Assembly (NCBI GenBank): GCA_016618085.1
Contig: JABLTG010000079.1
Coordinates: 1-64,000 of the forward strand
Length of the DNA stretch: 64,000 nt
Direction: 5' to 3'
Source of the DNA: Neovahlkampfia damariscottae
Taxonomy: Eukaryota; Heterolobosea; Selenaionea; Neovahlkampfiida; Neovahlkampfiidae
Shown: positions 55,944-64,000 of the stretch, one piece after another
Layout of the letters: every line of letters begins with the position of its first letter
Numbering within the stretch: the first letter of the stretch is position 1
Translations under genes and position numbers: made by a program
Notes under the pieces: model-generated
What the model was told of the DNA's origin: nothing
The model's input: the letters and a program-made list of their open reading frames with translations, nothing else
Database searches by the model: none

Positions 55944-56852
55944 ATGGTATTAAAACAATTTACTGCCAAGAAACATAACAATATTGTGAAAACTATTTTA
56001 TCAAATTCAACGATTCAAACTTACAATTTCAATTTTAAGAATGAAAAAATACTTGAATTGAAAAAACCAAATGTTTTGCATGTTTTTCAAAGAGAGTTTG
56101 CAACAATACTACCAAATCAGTTTGAATTCATCGGTTCAAGTGAAGCAACAACTTGTATAATATTATTCATAAGAAATAAAAAAACTGGAAAAATTAATTG
56201 TTCTCACATAGATGGTTCAAAAAATCAAATTGGAGGAAATAATTGTTCTTTGAAAAAAATATTTTCTACTTTCAATTTAGAAGAAAGCAGTGGTGTATTA
56301 GAACTAAATTTTATAGGAGGTTATTATGATGGTTCAGAAAATTCTGATAAATTAATAGATTCAATTTTATTCGAACTTGAAAATTCAAACTTGAATTTTG
56401 AAATTAAAACATTTTTTGTTTCAACAGAAAACTCAATTTTAGACAAGAAAGATTCTATTTATTATCCAATTGCAAAACATGCTTCAATGGAAACTTCAAC
56501 AGGAAAAGTTTTTCAAACAAATTTTCAAGTGACCAATCCTGAAGAAGAATTAAGAAGTCTTAGATGGTTAGGAGATTCAGAATTGGGTAATATATATGAT
56601 TATAAAAATGAAGTTTTAAAAATTGAGAATTTTCATTATCAAACTATTGAACAAGCGAATCTGTTTTTGAAATTACCAGACAAAGTATTGTTAGAATATA
56701 TGTCAACAAGTCCAGAAGTAGAAAGTGAAAATTTTATCCCAAAGTTAAAGAATTCTTTGAAATTTTTGATCAACAATCCAGATGCAAAAATATTTTTTGG
56801 AAATGAATCTATTTGTTACAAAATACAAGATGGAAATTGGAAAAGAATTTAG
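55944..56852 (+). CDS. NTAN1: Protein N-terminal asparagine amidohydrolase
   Basis: A single exon of 302 residues (human NTAN1 310); the first in-frame ATG is 55944 within CCAATG. Matching blocks: VFQREFATILPN, SSEATTCIILFIRN (catalytic Cys in ATTC), CSHIDGS, ELNFIGGYYD, STSPEVE and a C terminus like human (NESICYKIQDGNWKRI versus KALLYKKNEDGLWEKI). NTAN1 deamidates N-terminal Asn to Asp, the first step of one branch of the N-degron pathway. No introns. Confidence 0.92.
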   Translation: MVLKQFTAKKHNNIVKTILSNSTIQTYNFNFKNEKILELKKPNVLHVFQREFATILPNQFEFIGSSEATTCIILFIRNKKTGKINCSHIDGSKNQIGGNNCSLKKIFSTFNLEESSGVLELNFIGGYYDGSENSDKLIDSILFELENSNLNFEIKTFFVSTENSILDKKDSIYYPIAKHASMETSTGKVFQTNFQVTNPEEELRSLRWLGDSELGNIYDYKNEVLKIENFHYQTIEQANLFLKLPDKVLLEYMSTSPEVESENFIPKLKNSLKFLINNPDAKIFFGNESICYKIQDGNWKRI

Positions 56853-56954
56853 ATTTCAAGCATTGTTTTTGATCTATAGAAAGACAATCCTAAATACATT
56901 TCAAGTAAACTTTTTTTATTGGTCAATTTTTTTGTGGTTCAGTTTGTGCAAAAC

Positions 56955-57881
56955 ATGAGAAAAGTCGGAATTGTTGGATTTGGAAATTTGGGACAATACC
57001 TTTATAAAAATATTATTGGTGATGAAAAATTATCAAAACAATTCGAAATTGTATTTGTTTGGAATCGTTCAGTAGAAAAAATACCAAAAGATATTGATTC
57101 TAAAATAATACTTGAAGACATCACCAAGTTCAAAGATTTTAAACCTGATATTATTGTAGAAGTTGCACATCCTTTAATTACAAAACAATACGGAATAGAA
57201 TTTTTAAAGTTCGCAGGTTAAATAACTTTTTTTCTTTTAAAGAATTAGATTATTTTTGTGGATCACCTACAGCATTTTCTGATGATTTATTAGAAAAAGA
57301 AATGAGAAAAGTTGCTGAAGAATATGCTCATGGTTTATATTTACCTTCAGGAGCTCTTTGGGGTGCAAATGATATTGAAAAAATGGCAAGATTGAATTCA
57401 TTAAAAGGATTAACAATAACAATGAAAAAACATCCATCATCTTTAAAAGTAGAACCTGAACTTATGAAAAAATTGAAAAGTTATTCAGAAAATGAAAAAG
57501 AAAGTGGAGAATTTATTGTTTATGAAGGTCCTGTTAGAGAATTATGTCCGTTGGCACCAAATAATGTAAATACAATGGCGTGTGCTTCTTTAGCTGCTTT
57601 TAATCTTGGTTTTGATAAAGTCAAAGCAAAATTAATTGCTGATAAATCATTGAATGCTCACGTCATTGAAATTGACATTGAAGGTCCATCAAATCAAATT
57701 GAAAATAAAAAGGAAACATTTTCTGTCAATACAATTCGTTATAATCCAGCAAGTGTTGGAGCAGTTACAGGAAATGCAACATACTCGAGTTTTTTAGGAA
57801 GTTTAACAATCGCTTATGGTAAGAAATATTTCCTAAATTAATATTTTTCAAGGACGTGGAAAAGGTGTTCATTTTTGTTAA
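56955..57881 (+). CDS. ASPDH: Aspartate dehydrogenase (ASPDH/NadX-like)
   Basis: Exons 56955-57216, 57243-57818 and 57853-57881 give 288 residues (human ASPDH 283). N-terminal Rossmann motif GIVGFGNLGQYL, then VEVAHP, YLPSGALWGANDI, the SLKGLTITMKKHP strand and PLAPNNVNTMACASLAA. The last exon encodes only GRGKGVHFC. The enzyme oxidises L-aspartate to iminoaspartate with NAD(P), feeding NAD synthesis or amino acid breakdown. No NadA/NadC homologue is in the window. ATTGG is 32 bp upstream. Confidence 0.92.
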
Positions 57882-58014
57882 AAATCAATTTAAATAATTA
57901 AAATTTTTTTTTAGATTTTCTTTTTTTTTGACCAATCGTTCATACCATTCCAATTGAGAGTGAATCTTCTGATTGGTTATAAATAACCAATCGTTTCCAT
58001 TTCAACTTCAAGTT

Positions 58015-59754
58015 ATGAAAAATGAAAACGAAACAAGAACAGTTTCTGACGTAAATAGAGGATCAGAAACAAAGGAACAAAAGTCAGGTGCTTATGTTCC
58101 TCCGCATTTAAGAAACAAAGGAAGTGTCTCTAACACTTCAAATGGCTTTGGAAGCCAAAGAACCAACAATGGTTATGGTGGTGGTTATAACAAACCAAAG
58201 GATAGCTTTTTCAATAAACCACAACAAACAACATCATCACGTTGGTCAAACAAAGATTCAGGATCTTCAAATTCCGGTTATGGAGGAGGTTATAATCAAA
58301 ACCGTTATATTGAAGACAAAGAAGAAGATTTATTTGGAACAGGAGATGACAACTCAGTTGGTATCAATTTTGATAAATACAATGATATTCCAGTTGAAGT
58401 TTCAGGAGAAGATTGTCCAGAACCACTTGAAACATTTGAAAAGTGCGACCTTCATGATAAAGTAGCACAAAACGTTAAAAGAGCAAATTATTCAACACCA
58501 ACACCTATTCAAAAATTCTCAATTCCATCCATTCTTGGAGGTAGAGATCTTATGGCTTGTGCTCAAACTGGATCAGGTAAAACAGCTGCTTTCCTTTTAC
58601 CTTCAATTAATTCAATTTTACTTAATGGAACAAGCAAAAGTCCAAAACAATTTTTAACTTATCCATCAACTGTTATTATGACACCAACAAGAGAACTTGC
58701 TATTCAAATTTATGATGAAGCTAAAAAGTTTGCTTTTAAAACTGGACTTATTCCACAAGTTGTTTATGGAGGAGATCCAATTAAAGAACAAATGAGAGAA
58801 TTAAATAAAGGATGTGATATCCTTGTTGCTACTCCTGGACGTCTTATTGATTTACTTGAAAGAGGAAAAGTATCACTTGGAGGTTGTAAATTCTTAATTT
58901 TAGACGAAGCTGATAGAATGTTAGATATGGGTTTTGAACCACAAATTAGACAAATTGTTGAAAAAGAAGATTTACCAAAAATTGGAGAAAGACAAACTTT
59001 AATGTTTAGTGCTACTTTTCCAAAAGAAATTCAACAATTAGCTTCAGACTTTTTAGATAATTATATCTTTTTAACAGTTGGTACAGTTGGATCTGCTTCA
59101 TCATTTATTGTTCAAAAAGTTGAATTTGTTGAAGAAAATGATAAGAAAGAAGTTCTTTTGGGTCTTTTAAAGAAAGCACAAGATAAAACATTAGTTTTTG
59201 TTGAAACAAAAAGAGCTGCTGATGAATTAGAATATTTTCTTTATAAACAAGGTCTCAAAGCAGATTCAATTCATGGTGATAGAACACAACAAGAAAGAGT
59301 TCAAAGTTTAAATGCTTTTAAAACAGGTGAAGTTAATGTTCTAGTTGCTACATCAGTTGCTGCTCGTGGTTTAGATATTAATGATGTAGGTCATGTTATT
59401 AATTATGACTTACCATCTGCTATTGATGATTATGTTCATAGAATTGGAAGAACTGGTAGAAAAGGAAATAATGGATTAGCTACTTCATTTTATAATGATA
59501 AAAACAAAAATATAATGAAAGATCTTTGTAAACTTTTAGATCAAGCAGAACAAGAAATTCCAAGTTGGTTATCAAAAGAACTTGAATATTCAAGAAAAGA
59601 TTTTGGAAAAGGAAGAGGTGGTAAAAAGAACTTTGGTTCAAGAGATTACAGAAACAAATCATCAAAAACTTATTCACATAATTCTTCTTCAGATTCACCA
59701 ACTCACACAAATCGTTCATATTATCAATCACAAAGTAAACAATGGAAACAATAA
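58015..59754 (+). CDS. DDX3: DEAD-box RNA helicase DDX3/Ded1
   Basis: A single exon of 579 residues. The N-terminal AYVPPHLRN is the Ded1/DDX3 signature, followed by a Gly/Tyr/Asn-rich segment. All helicase motifs are present: Q motif with PTPIQK, AQTGSGKT (I), PTRELA (Ia), TPGR (Ib), DEAD (II), SAT (III), VFVETKRAA (IV), HGDRTQQER, ARGLDI (V), HRIGRTGR (VI). The C terminus is Ser/Tyr-rich. DDX3 helps ribosomes scan structured leaders. Several CCAAT/ATTGG copies upstream (57972-57976, 57987-57991 and others) suggest strong expression. Confidence 0.97.
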   Translation: MKNENETRTVSDVNRGSETKEQKSGAYVPPHLRNKGSVSNTSNGFGSQRTNNGYGGGYNKPKDSFFNKPQQTTSSRWSNKDSGSSNSGYGGGYNQNRYIEDKEEDLFGTGDDNSVGINFDKYNDIPVEVSGEDCPEPLETFEKCDLHDKVAQNVKRANYSTPTPIQKFSIPSILGGRDLMACAQTGSGKTAAFLLPSINSILLNGTSKSPKQFLTYPSTVIMTPTRELAIQIYDEAKKFAFKTGLIPQVVYGGDPIKEQMRELNKGCDILVATPGRLIDLLERGKVSLGGCKFLILDEADRMLDMGFEPQIRQIVEKEDLPKIGERQTLMFSATFPKEIQQLASDFLDNYIFLTVGTVGSASSFIVQKVEFVEENDKKEVLLGLLKKAQDKTLVFVETKRAADELEYFLYKQGLKADSIHGDRTQQERVQSLNAFKTGEVNVLVATSVAARGLDINDVGHVINYDLPSAIDDYVHRIGRTGRKGNNGLATSFYNDKNKNIMKDLCKLLDQAEQEIPSWLSKELEYSRKDFGKGRGGKKNFGSRDYRNKSSKTYSHNSSSDSPTHTNRSYYQSQSKQWKQ

Positions 59755-59832
59755 AAAAATTAGTTTTATTTGAAGCATTCTTTTTCCTCCAATCATTTCG
59801 AAATTTTCAAAAAAAATTGTACAAAGAGCTGA

Positions 59833-60300
59833 ATGAATTCAAATAAATTACAAATATTAAATCGTTTTAAAAACATTCTTAGACAAACAAAATATGTGCA
59901 AAATGAAAAACAAAAAAAAGACTTATATGAAAAAGCTATTGCTGAATTTTCAAAAAATGAAACCTTGAGTTTTGAAGAAATTATTTCAAAATGTGACAAA
60001 CACTTATCATTTTTGAAATTAATGACACCAAAAATACCAACAAATTCAAAACAAAAAATTTTTATTATCAAAGATGGAAAAGTTGAAGAAGTGAATGAAA
60101 TAATTAGAGACAACAATGGAAAAGCCATCAGCAATTTTGGTATGGGTAATATAGGTAAAATATATTCATGATAAATTTTAAATTTTCAAGATCCAGATCA
60201 ACTGAGAAAACATGAATATTTATTGAAAAGACAAAGGTTTGAAACTGGTCCATTGAAAGATTATCCAAAACAAATGTATGGAATCAATAACAAAGATTAA
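59833..60300 (+). CDS. LYR-motif-like small basic protein
   Basis: Exons 59833-60154 and 60191-60300 give 143 residues. The N-terminal part (NRFKNILRQTKYVQNEKQKKDLYEKAIAEF) and KCDKHLSFLKLMTPK fit the helical LYR/Complex1-LYR fold of mitochondrial assembly factors, although the L-Y-R triplet itself is L-N-R. The C-terminal half is polar with no known motif. Tentative function: mitochondrial complex or ribosome assembly. CCAAT lies 39 bp upstream. Confidence 0.7.
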
Positions 60301-60346
60301 AAAATAAAAGATTTTGTACTAAATTATGTTAATGAAAAGATAAAAC

Positions 60347-62085
60347 TTACACAGTTGGATTATCGAATGGACAAAAATCATTTGAACCATTTTCACTATA
60401 TTCTATTGGTCTAGTCACCTTCAGAGCCTCCTTTCTTTTTTTAATTTCATTTTGAATTTTCGTTATTTTTTTTTTCAAAATTTCTTCATTTTGTGATTTT
60501 TGGTACTTTTTTAATTGTTTTAATTCTTTCTCAAATTTATCAATTTCTGATTCAATTTTGAAATGTTTCATCCAAAATGCTCTATCAAAACTCTTCAATA
60601 ATAAATAATCATTTTTATATCTTCTCGAAAAATTATGATCTTTATTTTCCAATTTATTCACAAAATGATCTAATTCTTTATGAGTTAAGAATTCAATTTC
60701 ATCTTCTAGAATTTGAAAATCATATTTAATTTCTTGTGAAACTGGAAATATTAATTTTGATCTTCCATTTTTTTTAATTTGTTTCAAAAATTGAAATAAA
60801 CTTCCTTCAAAATCAAGTTTTAAATCTAATTCAGATAAAATAGTTTCAACAAAATCTTGACAATTTCCAGAATTCTTTCCTTTTGAAAAAGTTGAATAAT
60901 GATAATTTATATTCCAATAAACAATAACGTTGGCTATTTTATCACGTATAGTTTCAAGTGATTCAATAGTCGATATTTCACCAATATCAGCTGATAGAAA
61001 TGCAGCCTTTGATAAACATTTTCTAGGTATACATAATGATGAATCATTCCATTCAATCATCCAAGAACCTAAAAAAAAAAAATTCTTTTAAAAAATGGAA
61101 AAAAACTAACCAATAATTAAAGCGGTATGAAAAAATCCAAATTCTGAAACATTACTTCCTATATTTGATATTACAGGAGATAATAATTCTCTTATTCCTT
61201 TTTGTACTTTATCATCTTTAATTTGATCTACAAATACAATTTTAATTTTTAAATCTTTTTTTAAATGATGTTTTTGAAATGCTGATGATGATTTTCTTCT
61301 TTTTTCTTGATATTTTTCTTGTTCTTTTTCAATTTTAATATCATCAAAAAATTGATTTTGTTCATTTTTTTCAATATCTTTTTCATATTTTTCTTTATTT
61401 TCTTCTTTTGTCAATTCAATAACACTATTTTCAACTTCTTCTTGTTTTTTTAATGCATCTAACCATGTTGTTGTTAAATAATTTTCTTTTAATAATTCTT
61501 TATCTGATAATATTTTAGCCATTTTTAATATTATTTCATTTGATTTTGGTGCATGATTGGATGATTGTAATAATTTTTCTAAAATGATTTCTTTTTGTTC
61601 ATTTCTTATCTTTTTAGTCTCTTCTTTAATCATATCAAAATTGAAACTCATCATTTCAAATATAATTTCTCCTTTTTCTACTCCTTCAAGTTTTTGTATG
61701 AATTTAATTGGATGAGCATCTTTTGTAAATTTTGATAATTCAATTTTACATTTTCCCATAAATTCATCACTTTTTAATCGATTATAATTCCAACATTCAA
61801 CTTGAAAAATTATTTTTTATTTTTTTCGTTACTTTCTAAATGACCATCGTCTTTAATTTCAAAAGGATGAACATTGATTCTTAGTTCTTGATTCCATTGT
61901 GGATTCAAAGTTTTTGTCAAGGTTTTACTTTTTATTTTATTTGAACCTGATTTTATTATTACATAAGGATCTGAGTATCCATTTTTATTTATAGGTATCA
62001 AATTAGCACCTTCTATTATAGTAATACCCAAGTAAGGAGAGTCAAAAGATTCTTCTGTACTTGACTTTATTCGAAGGAAAGACAT
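60347..62085 (-). CDS. C2-domain protein with papain-like (NlpC/LRAT-type) domain
   Basis: Exons 62085-61833, 61800-61111 and 61068-60347 encode 554 residues. N-terminal C2 (about 12-125; NGYSDPYVII, NPQWNQELRI); Lys/Glu-rich helical linker; then a domain with FFHTALIIG (about 307) followed by GNCQDFVETIL (about 390). Small residues around a His and an N-C-x-x-F-V Cys are the mark of circularly permuted papain-like proteins (NlpC/P60, LRAT, PPPDE). The C-terminal coiled coil ends ICPFD-like (FCPFDNP). The RGS protein at 9.7-11.4 kb carries a Cys-less version of the same domain. Function unknown; a lipid or amide hydrolase is possible. Confidence 0.78.
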
Positions 62086-62190
62086 TTCAACAAAGCCTTT
62101 TCGTTGGGTCAAGGAAAATTAACCAATCACTGAATAACCAAAAAAAAAAAAACGATTCAAGATAAAATTGAAAAAAAAAAAAAAAAAATT

Positions 62191-63825
62191 TTATTTTTCA
62201 CCACATACACATGCTCTTCTATGATTATATTTTCTTTCATGACATTTTCCATTTAAATTATTTGTAATCATAATTTCATTTGTTTCTGTGTTAAAAGTTG
62301 GAAATTTATTAAAATCCATTTTAAATTTAACACATCTAAAAAAAGTAGGTAAAGTAACACCTAATAATCTATCCATATATTCACAATTATTAACGAATTG
62401 TAATGCATTTTCAATACATTTCAAATTCTTTTTTTCACAAATATCATTACAAGAATCATTTGCAACATCACCAATTATAGTTGTAATACCTAATCTTTCA
62501 AATAGTATTCTTCTATAATCAGCATCTAATGGTATATCTGATTTTGGTATTTGTCTTAAATGTAATTCTTCTTGAACACTTTTTGGACAAGGTGATATCA
62601 TATGTGCTTCACATAACCAATCAAAATGTTCTTCTAAATGAAAATGTACTGATTTCATAAAACCAAAACATTTATATCTTCTAGCTTCTTCATTTCCAAC
62701 AGTTGATTCATAACCAATATGTTCAAATAACATATATCTATAAGTCATATGTTTTCTTTTTAGACGATGTTCTGATCAATTAATGATAAATGATTTGATA
62801 TTACCTGCATATGGATCCCAATACATTGCTAATGCAGTATCAATTGGTAATCTTGTTTTTTTATTATCAATTATTGATCTTTCTTTTATGACTTTTAAAA
62901 ATCTTGGTATATCTCTACATTGTAAAAATAATCCACTAAATCCAAAACCCATTCTAATAGCTAACCAATCTTTTAGATTCATTTCACCAAATTGAAATAA
63001 TGCTAAAATATGACCAAATGCTTTATCACAGATTTCAAAATCATCTGAAAAATAATTTGTTTGAAATAAAATGAATTCAAACCTTCCATATATAAAAATA
63101 TTTCACTTCCTTCACAATTTCTTTCATGCCAAAGTCTTAAAAGATATTAGTTATTCAAAAAAAAAAAATAAAACTCCATCATTTGATACCAACTTAATGC
63201 CTATTATTTGTTCAATGTTATTTATTATTACTTGTTCATTCCATCTATTTAACCTTGATAATGTTAAATCTCTTAAAGGTTCTCTTTTTCTCAATAAAGG
63301 TAATACTTTTTTTAGGTCTGGAGTTAAATTTCGTAAATTTTCATCTTCTTTAAAATGAATTACATTCACTCTTGGGTCTTTAATTTCAAGTTTATTCTTC
63401 TTCTCCTCATCTTCTGAATTCAGAGTTTTTTGGTAAATATAAATTTCAAAATGATTATGTAAGTTGTGTCGCTCAAAATTTTCTTTTATATTTTTTATAG
63501 TTTTTAATAAATAGGTGTATCCTTTTAGGTTTTTTTTTTAAATGAATTTTTTTTATAAACCTAAAAGAGAGAGAGGGTTAATTATTTTTTTTTGAAAACC
63601 TGTTCTATTTCGATGCATTGTTGGCATTACAATTCGAATTTTTGAAAAATAGTTTGGTAATTTTTTAGGCCAAAAATCAAGTTGCTTTTCAGTATGAGGT
63701 AGCCAATACGCATCTTCTTGTTTAGTTTTATGTTTTAGTTTATATTTAGCTATATAAAATTGAGATATTATAAATAATGATATCAAAAAGATGAATCCAA
63801 ATAACAAATATCTCCACAAAGGCAT
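62191..63825 (-). CDS. MGAT4-like N-acetylglucosaminyltransferase (GT54-like), type II membrane protein
   Basis: Exons 63825-63600, 63521-63232, 63200-63175, 63135-63083, 63044-62805 and 62771-62191 give 471 residues. A single N-terminal membrane helix (LLFGFIFLISLFIISQFYI) gives type II Golgi topology. The catalytic region has PTMHRNRTGYTYL, LNRWNEQALSWYQ, YMEDDFEIC (EDD metal motif) and LAIRMGFGFSGLFLQCRDIPRF, then KRKHMTYRYMLFEHIGYES, which parallel MGAT4 (YIQLEDDI, LGFIGKLF, RPSLFQHVGTHSS). MGAT4 adds a branching GlcNAc to N-glycans. The C-terminal 150 residues are Cys-rich and differ from animal MGAT4. Intron 1 (78 nt) is unusual, see findings. CCAAT is 40 bp upstream. Confidence 0.82.
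63522..63599 (-). other. 78-nt double-intron-like insertion with perfect hairpin
   Basis: On the minus strand this intron can be read as two adjacent 39-nt GT-AG introns (63599-63561 and 63560-63522) with no exon between them, or as one 78-nt intron. Its second half is bounded by an exact inverted repeat: CTTTTAGGTTT at 63522-63532 and AAACCTAAAAG at 63557-63567. A short GA/CT run (63566-63577) lies beside it. Confidence 0.6.
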
Positions 63826-64000
63826 TAGTTGTGGATTCGTTTGTATTTTAAGGACAAGTAATTTTATTGGATGGTTCAAAATAAAAAATTTAATTTTTTT
63901 TTTTTTTTCATTTTAAAAATTTGGATATTTGTATACTTACAACCAAAAAATTATAACTTAATAAATTTTTGGTGGAAAACAATAGTTATTCAAAGATTCA
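63826..64000. other. Right-edge intergenic stretch
   Basis: The 175 bp to the window end hold the CCAAT motif of the MGAT4-like gene (63866-63870) and A/T tracts. A CTTAC at about 63937-63941 is a GTAAG donor on the minus strand and may belong to the next gene beyond the edge. No coding region can be supported. Confidence 0.35.

Noticed and set aside
1-64000. tRNA, rRNA, CRISPR, transposon or virus-derived elements
   Set aside because: No cloverleaf-like B-box region, direct-repeat array, transposase, reverse transcriptase, integrase or capsid-like protein was noticed on either strand by eye. A tRNAscan-SE and Infernal run would be decisive.

Overview
This is a gene-dense, A+T-rich stretch of nuclear DNA from a free-living, amoeba-like unicellular eukaryote. 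Evidence: more than 100 short GT-AG introns (mostly 25-45 nt), heterotrimeric and Rho-type G proteins, an exosome subunit, a U2AF small subunit, secretory glycosylation and GPI genes, and a mitochondrial HMG-CoA lyase. All three stop codons are used as stops. The species cannot be named from the sequence; a heterolobosean or anaeramoebid-like amoeba is a guess. About 44 protein genes lie in 64 kb, on both strands. Convergent neighbours are often 2-50 bp apart and divergent pairs share promoters of 23-200 bp. I saw no rRNA, tRNA, CRISPR array, transposon or virus-derived element. Only one stretch above 300 bp (39,604-39,987) lacks a confident gene.

Layout. 1-9.5 kb: a PIP-box protein fragment, a secreted protein, a sphingomyelinase-like phosphodiesterase, a family X DNA polymerase, an amino-acid transporter, U2AF35, a divergent G-alpha and a Rho GTPase. 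9.6-20 kb: an RGS protein with a dead papain-like domain, a fused double spermine/spermidine-synthase-like secretory protein, two more Rho-type GTPases, a 974-residue repeat-rich hydrophobic protein and an F-box membrane protein. 20-36 kb: HMG-CoA lyase, a cell-surface protein, a pseudo-patatin with C2, an importin-alpha-like protein without IBB, an EF-hand pyrophosphatase, a SAC1/SLC13-type permease, a MYND-SET methyltransferase, a DUF4116 protein and a UBA-Kelch-BTB-F5/8C protein. 35-46 kb: a 17-exon C2-MUN-GRAM protein, an RGS protein, and a 15-exon gene that I read as the meiotic crossover protein SHOC1/ZIP2. 46-64 kb: exosome MTR3, a SKICH-like protein, a rhodanese plus dead phosphatase (STYXL1-like), PIG-F, tRNA m7G methyltransferase, a TPR protein, PSTK of the selenocysteine pathway, a double C2 protein, an RNF212/ZIP3-like RING protein, PH-RGS, NTAN1, aspartate dehydrogenase, DDX3, an LYR-like protein, a C2 plus papain-like protein and an MGAT4-like glycosyltransferase.

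Themes. (1) Nearly every gene has a CCAAT pentamer, in either orientation, 0-75 bp before its ATG; in several the motif overlaps the ATG as CCAATG. This looks like the main core promoter element. (2) Two ZMM-type meiotic proteins (SHOC1-like, RNF212-like) imply regulated meiotic crossing-over. (3) PSTK implies that the organism makes selenocysteine. (4) Signalling is rich: one G-alpha, three RGS proteins, three Rho-like GTPases and six proteins with C2 domains. (5) Several enzyme folds have lost catalytic residues. (6) At least four introns are multiples of three without a stop, so plain ORF calling misses them. Exon coordinates were worked out by hand from frame, GT-AG ends and family similarity remembered from general knowledge; no database search was run.
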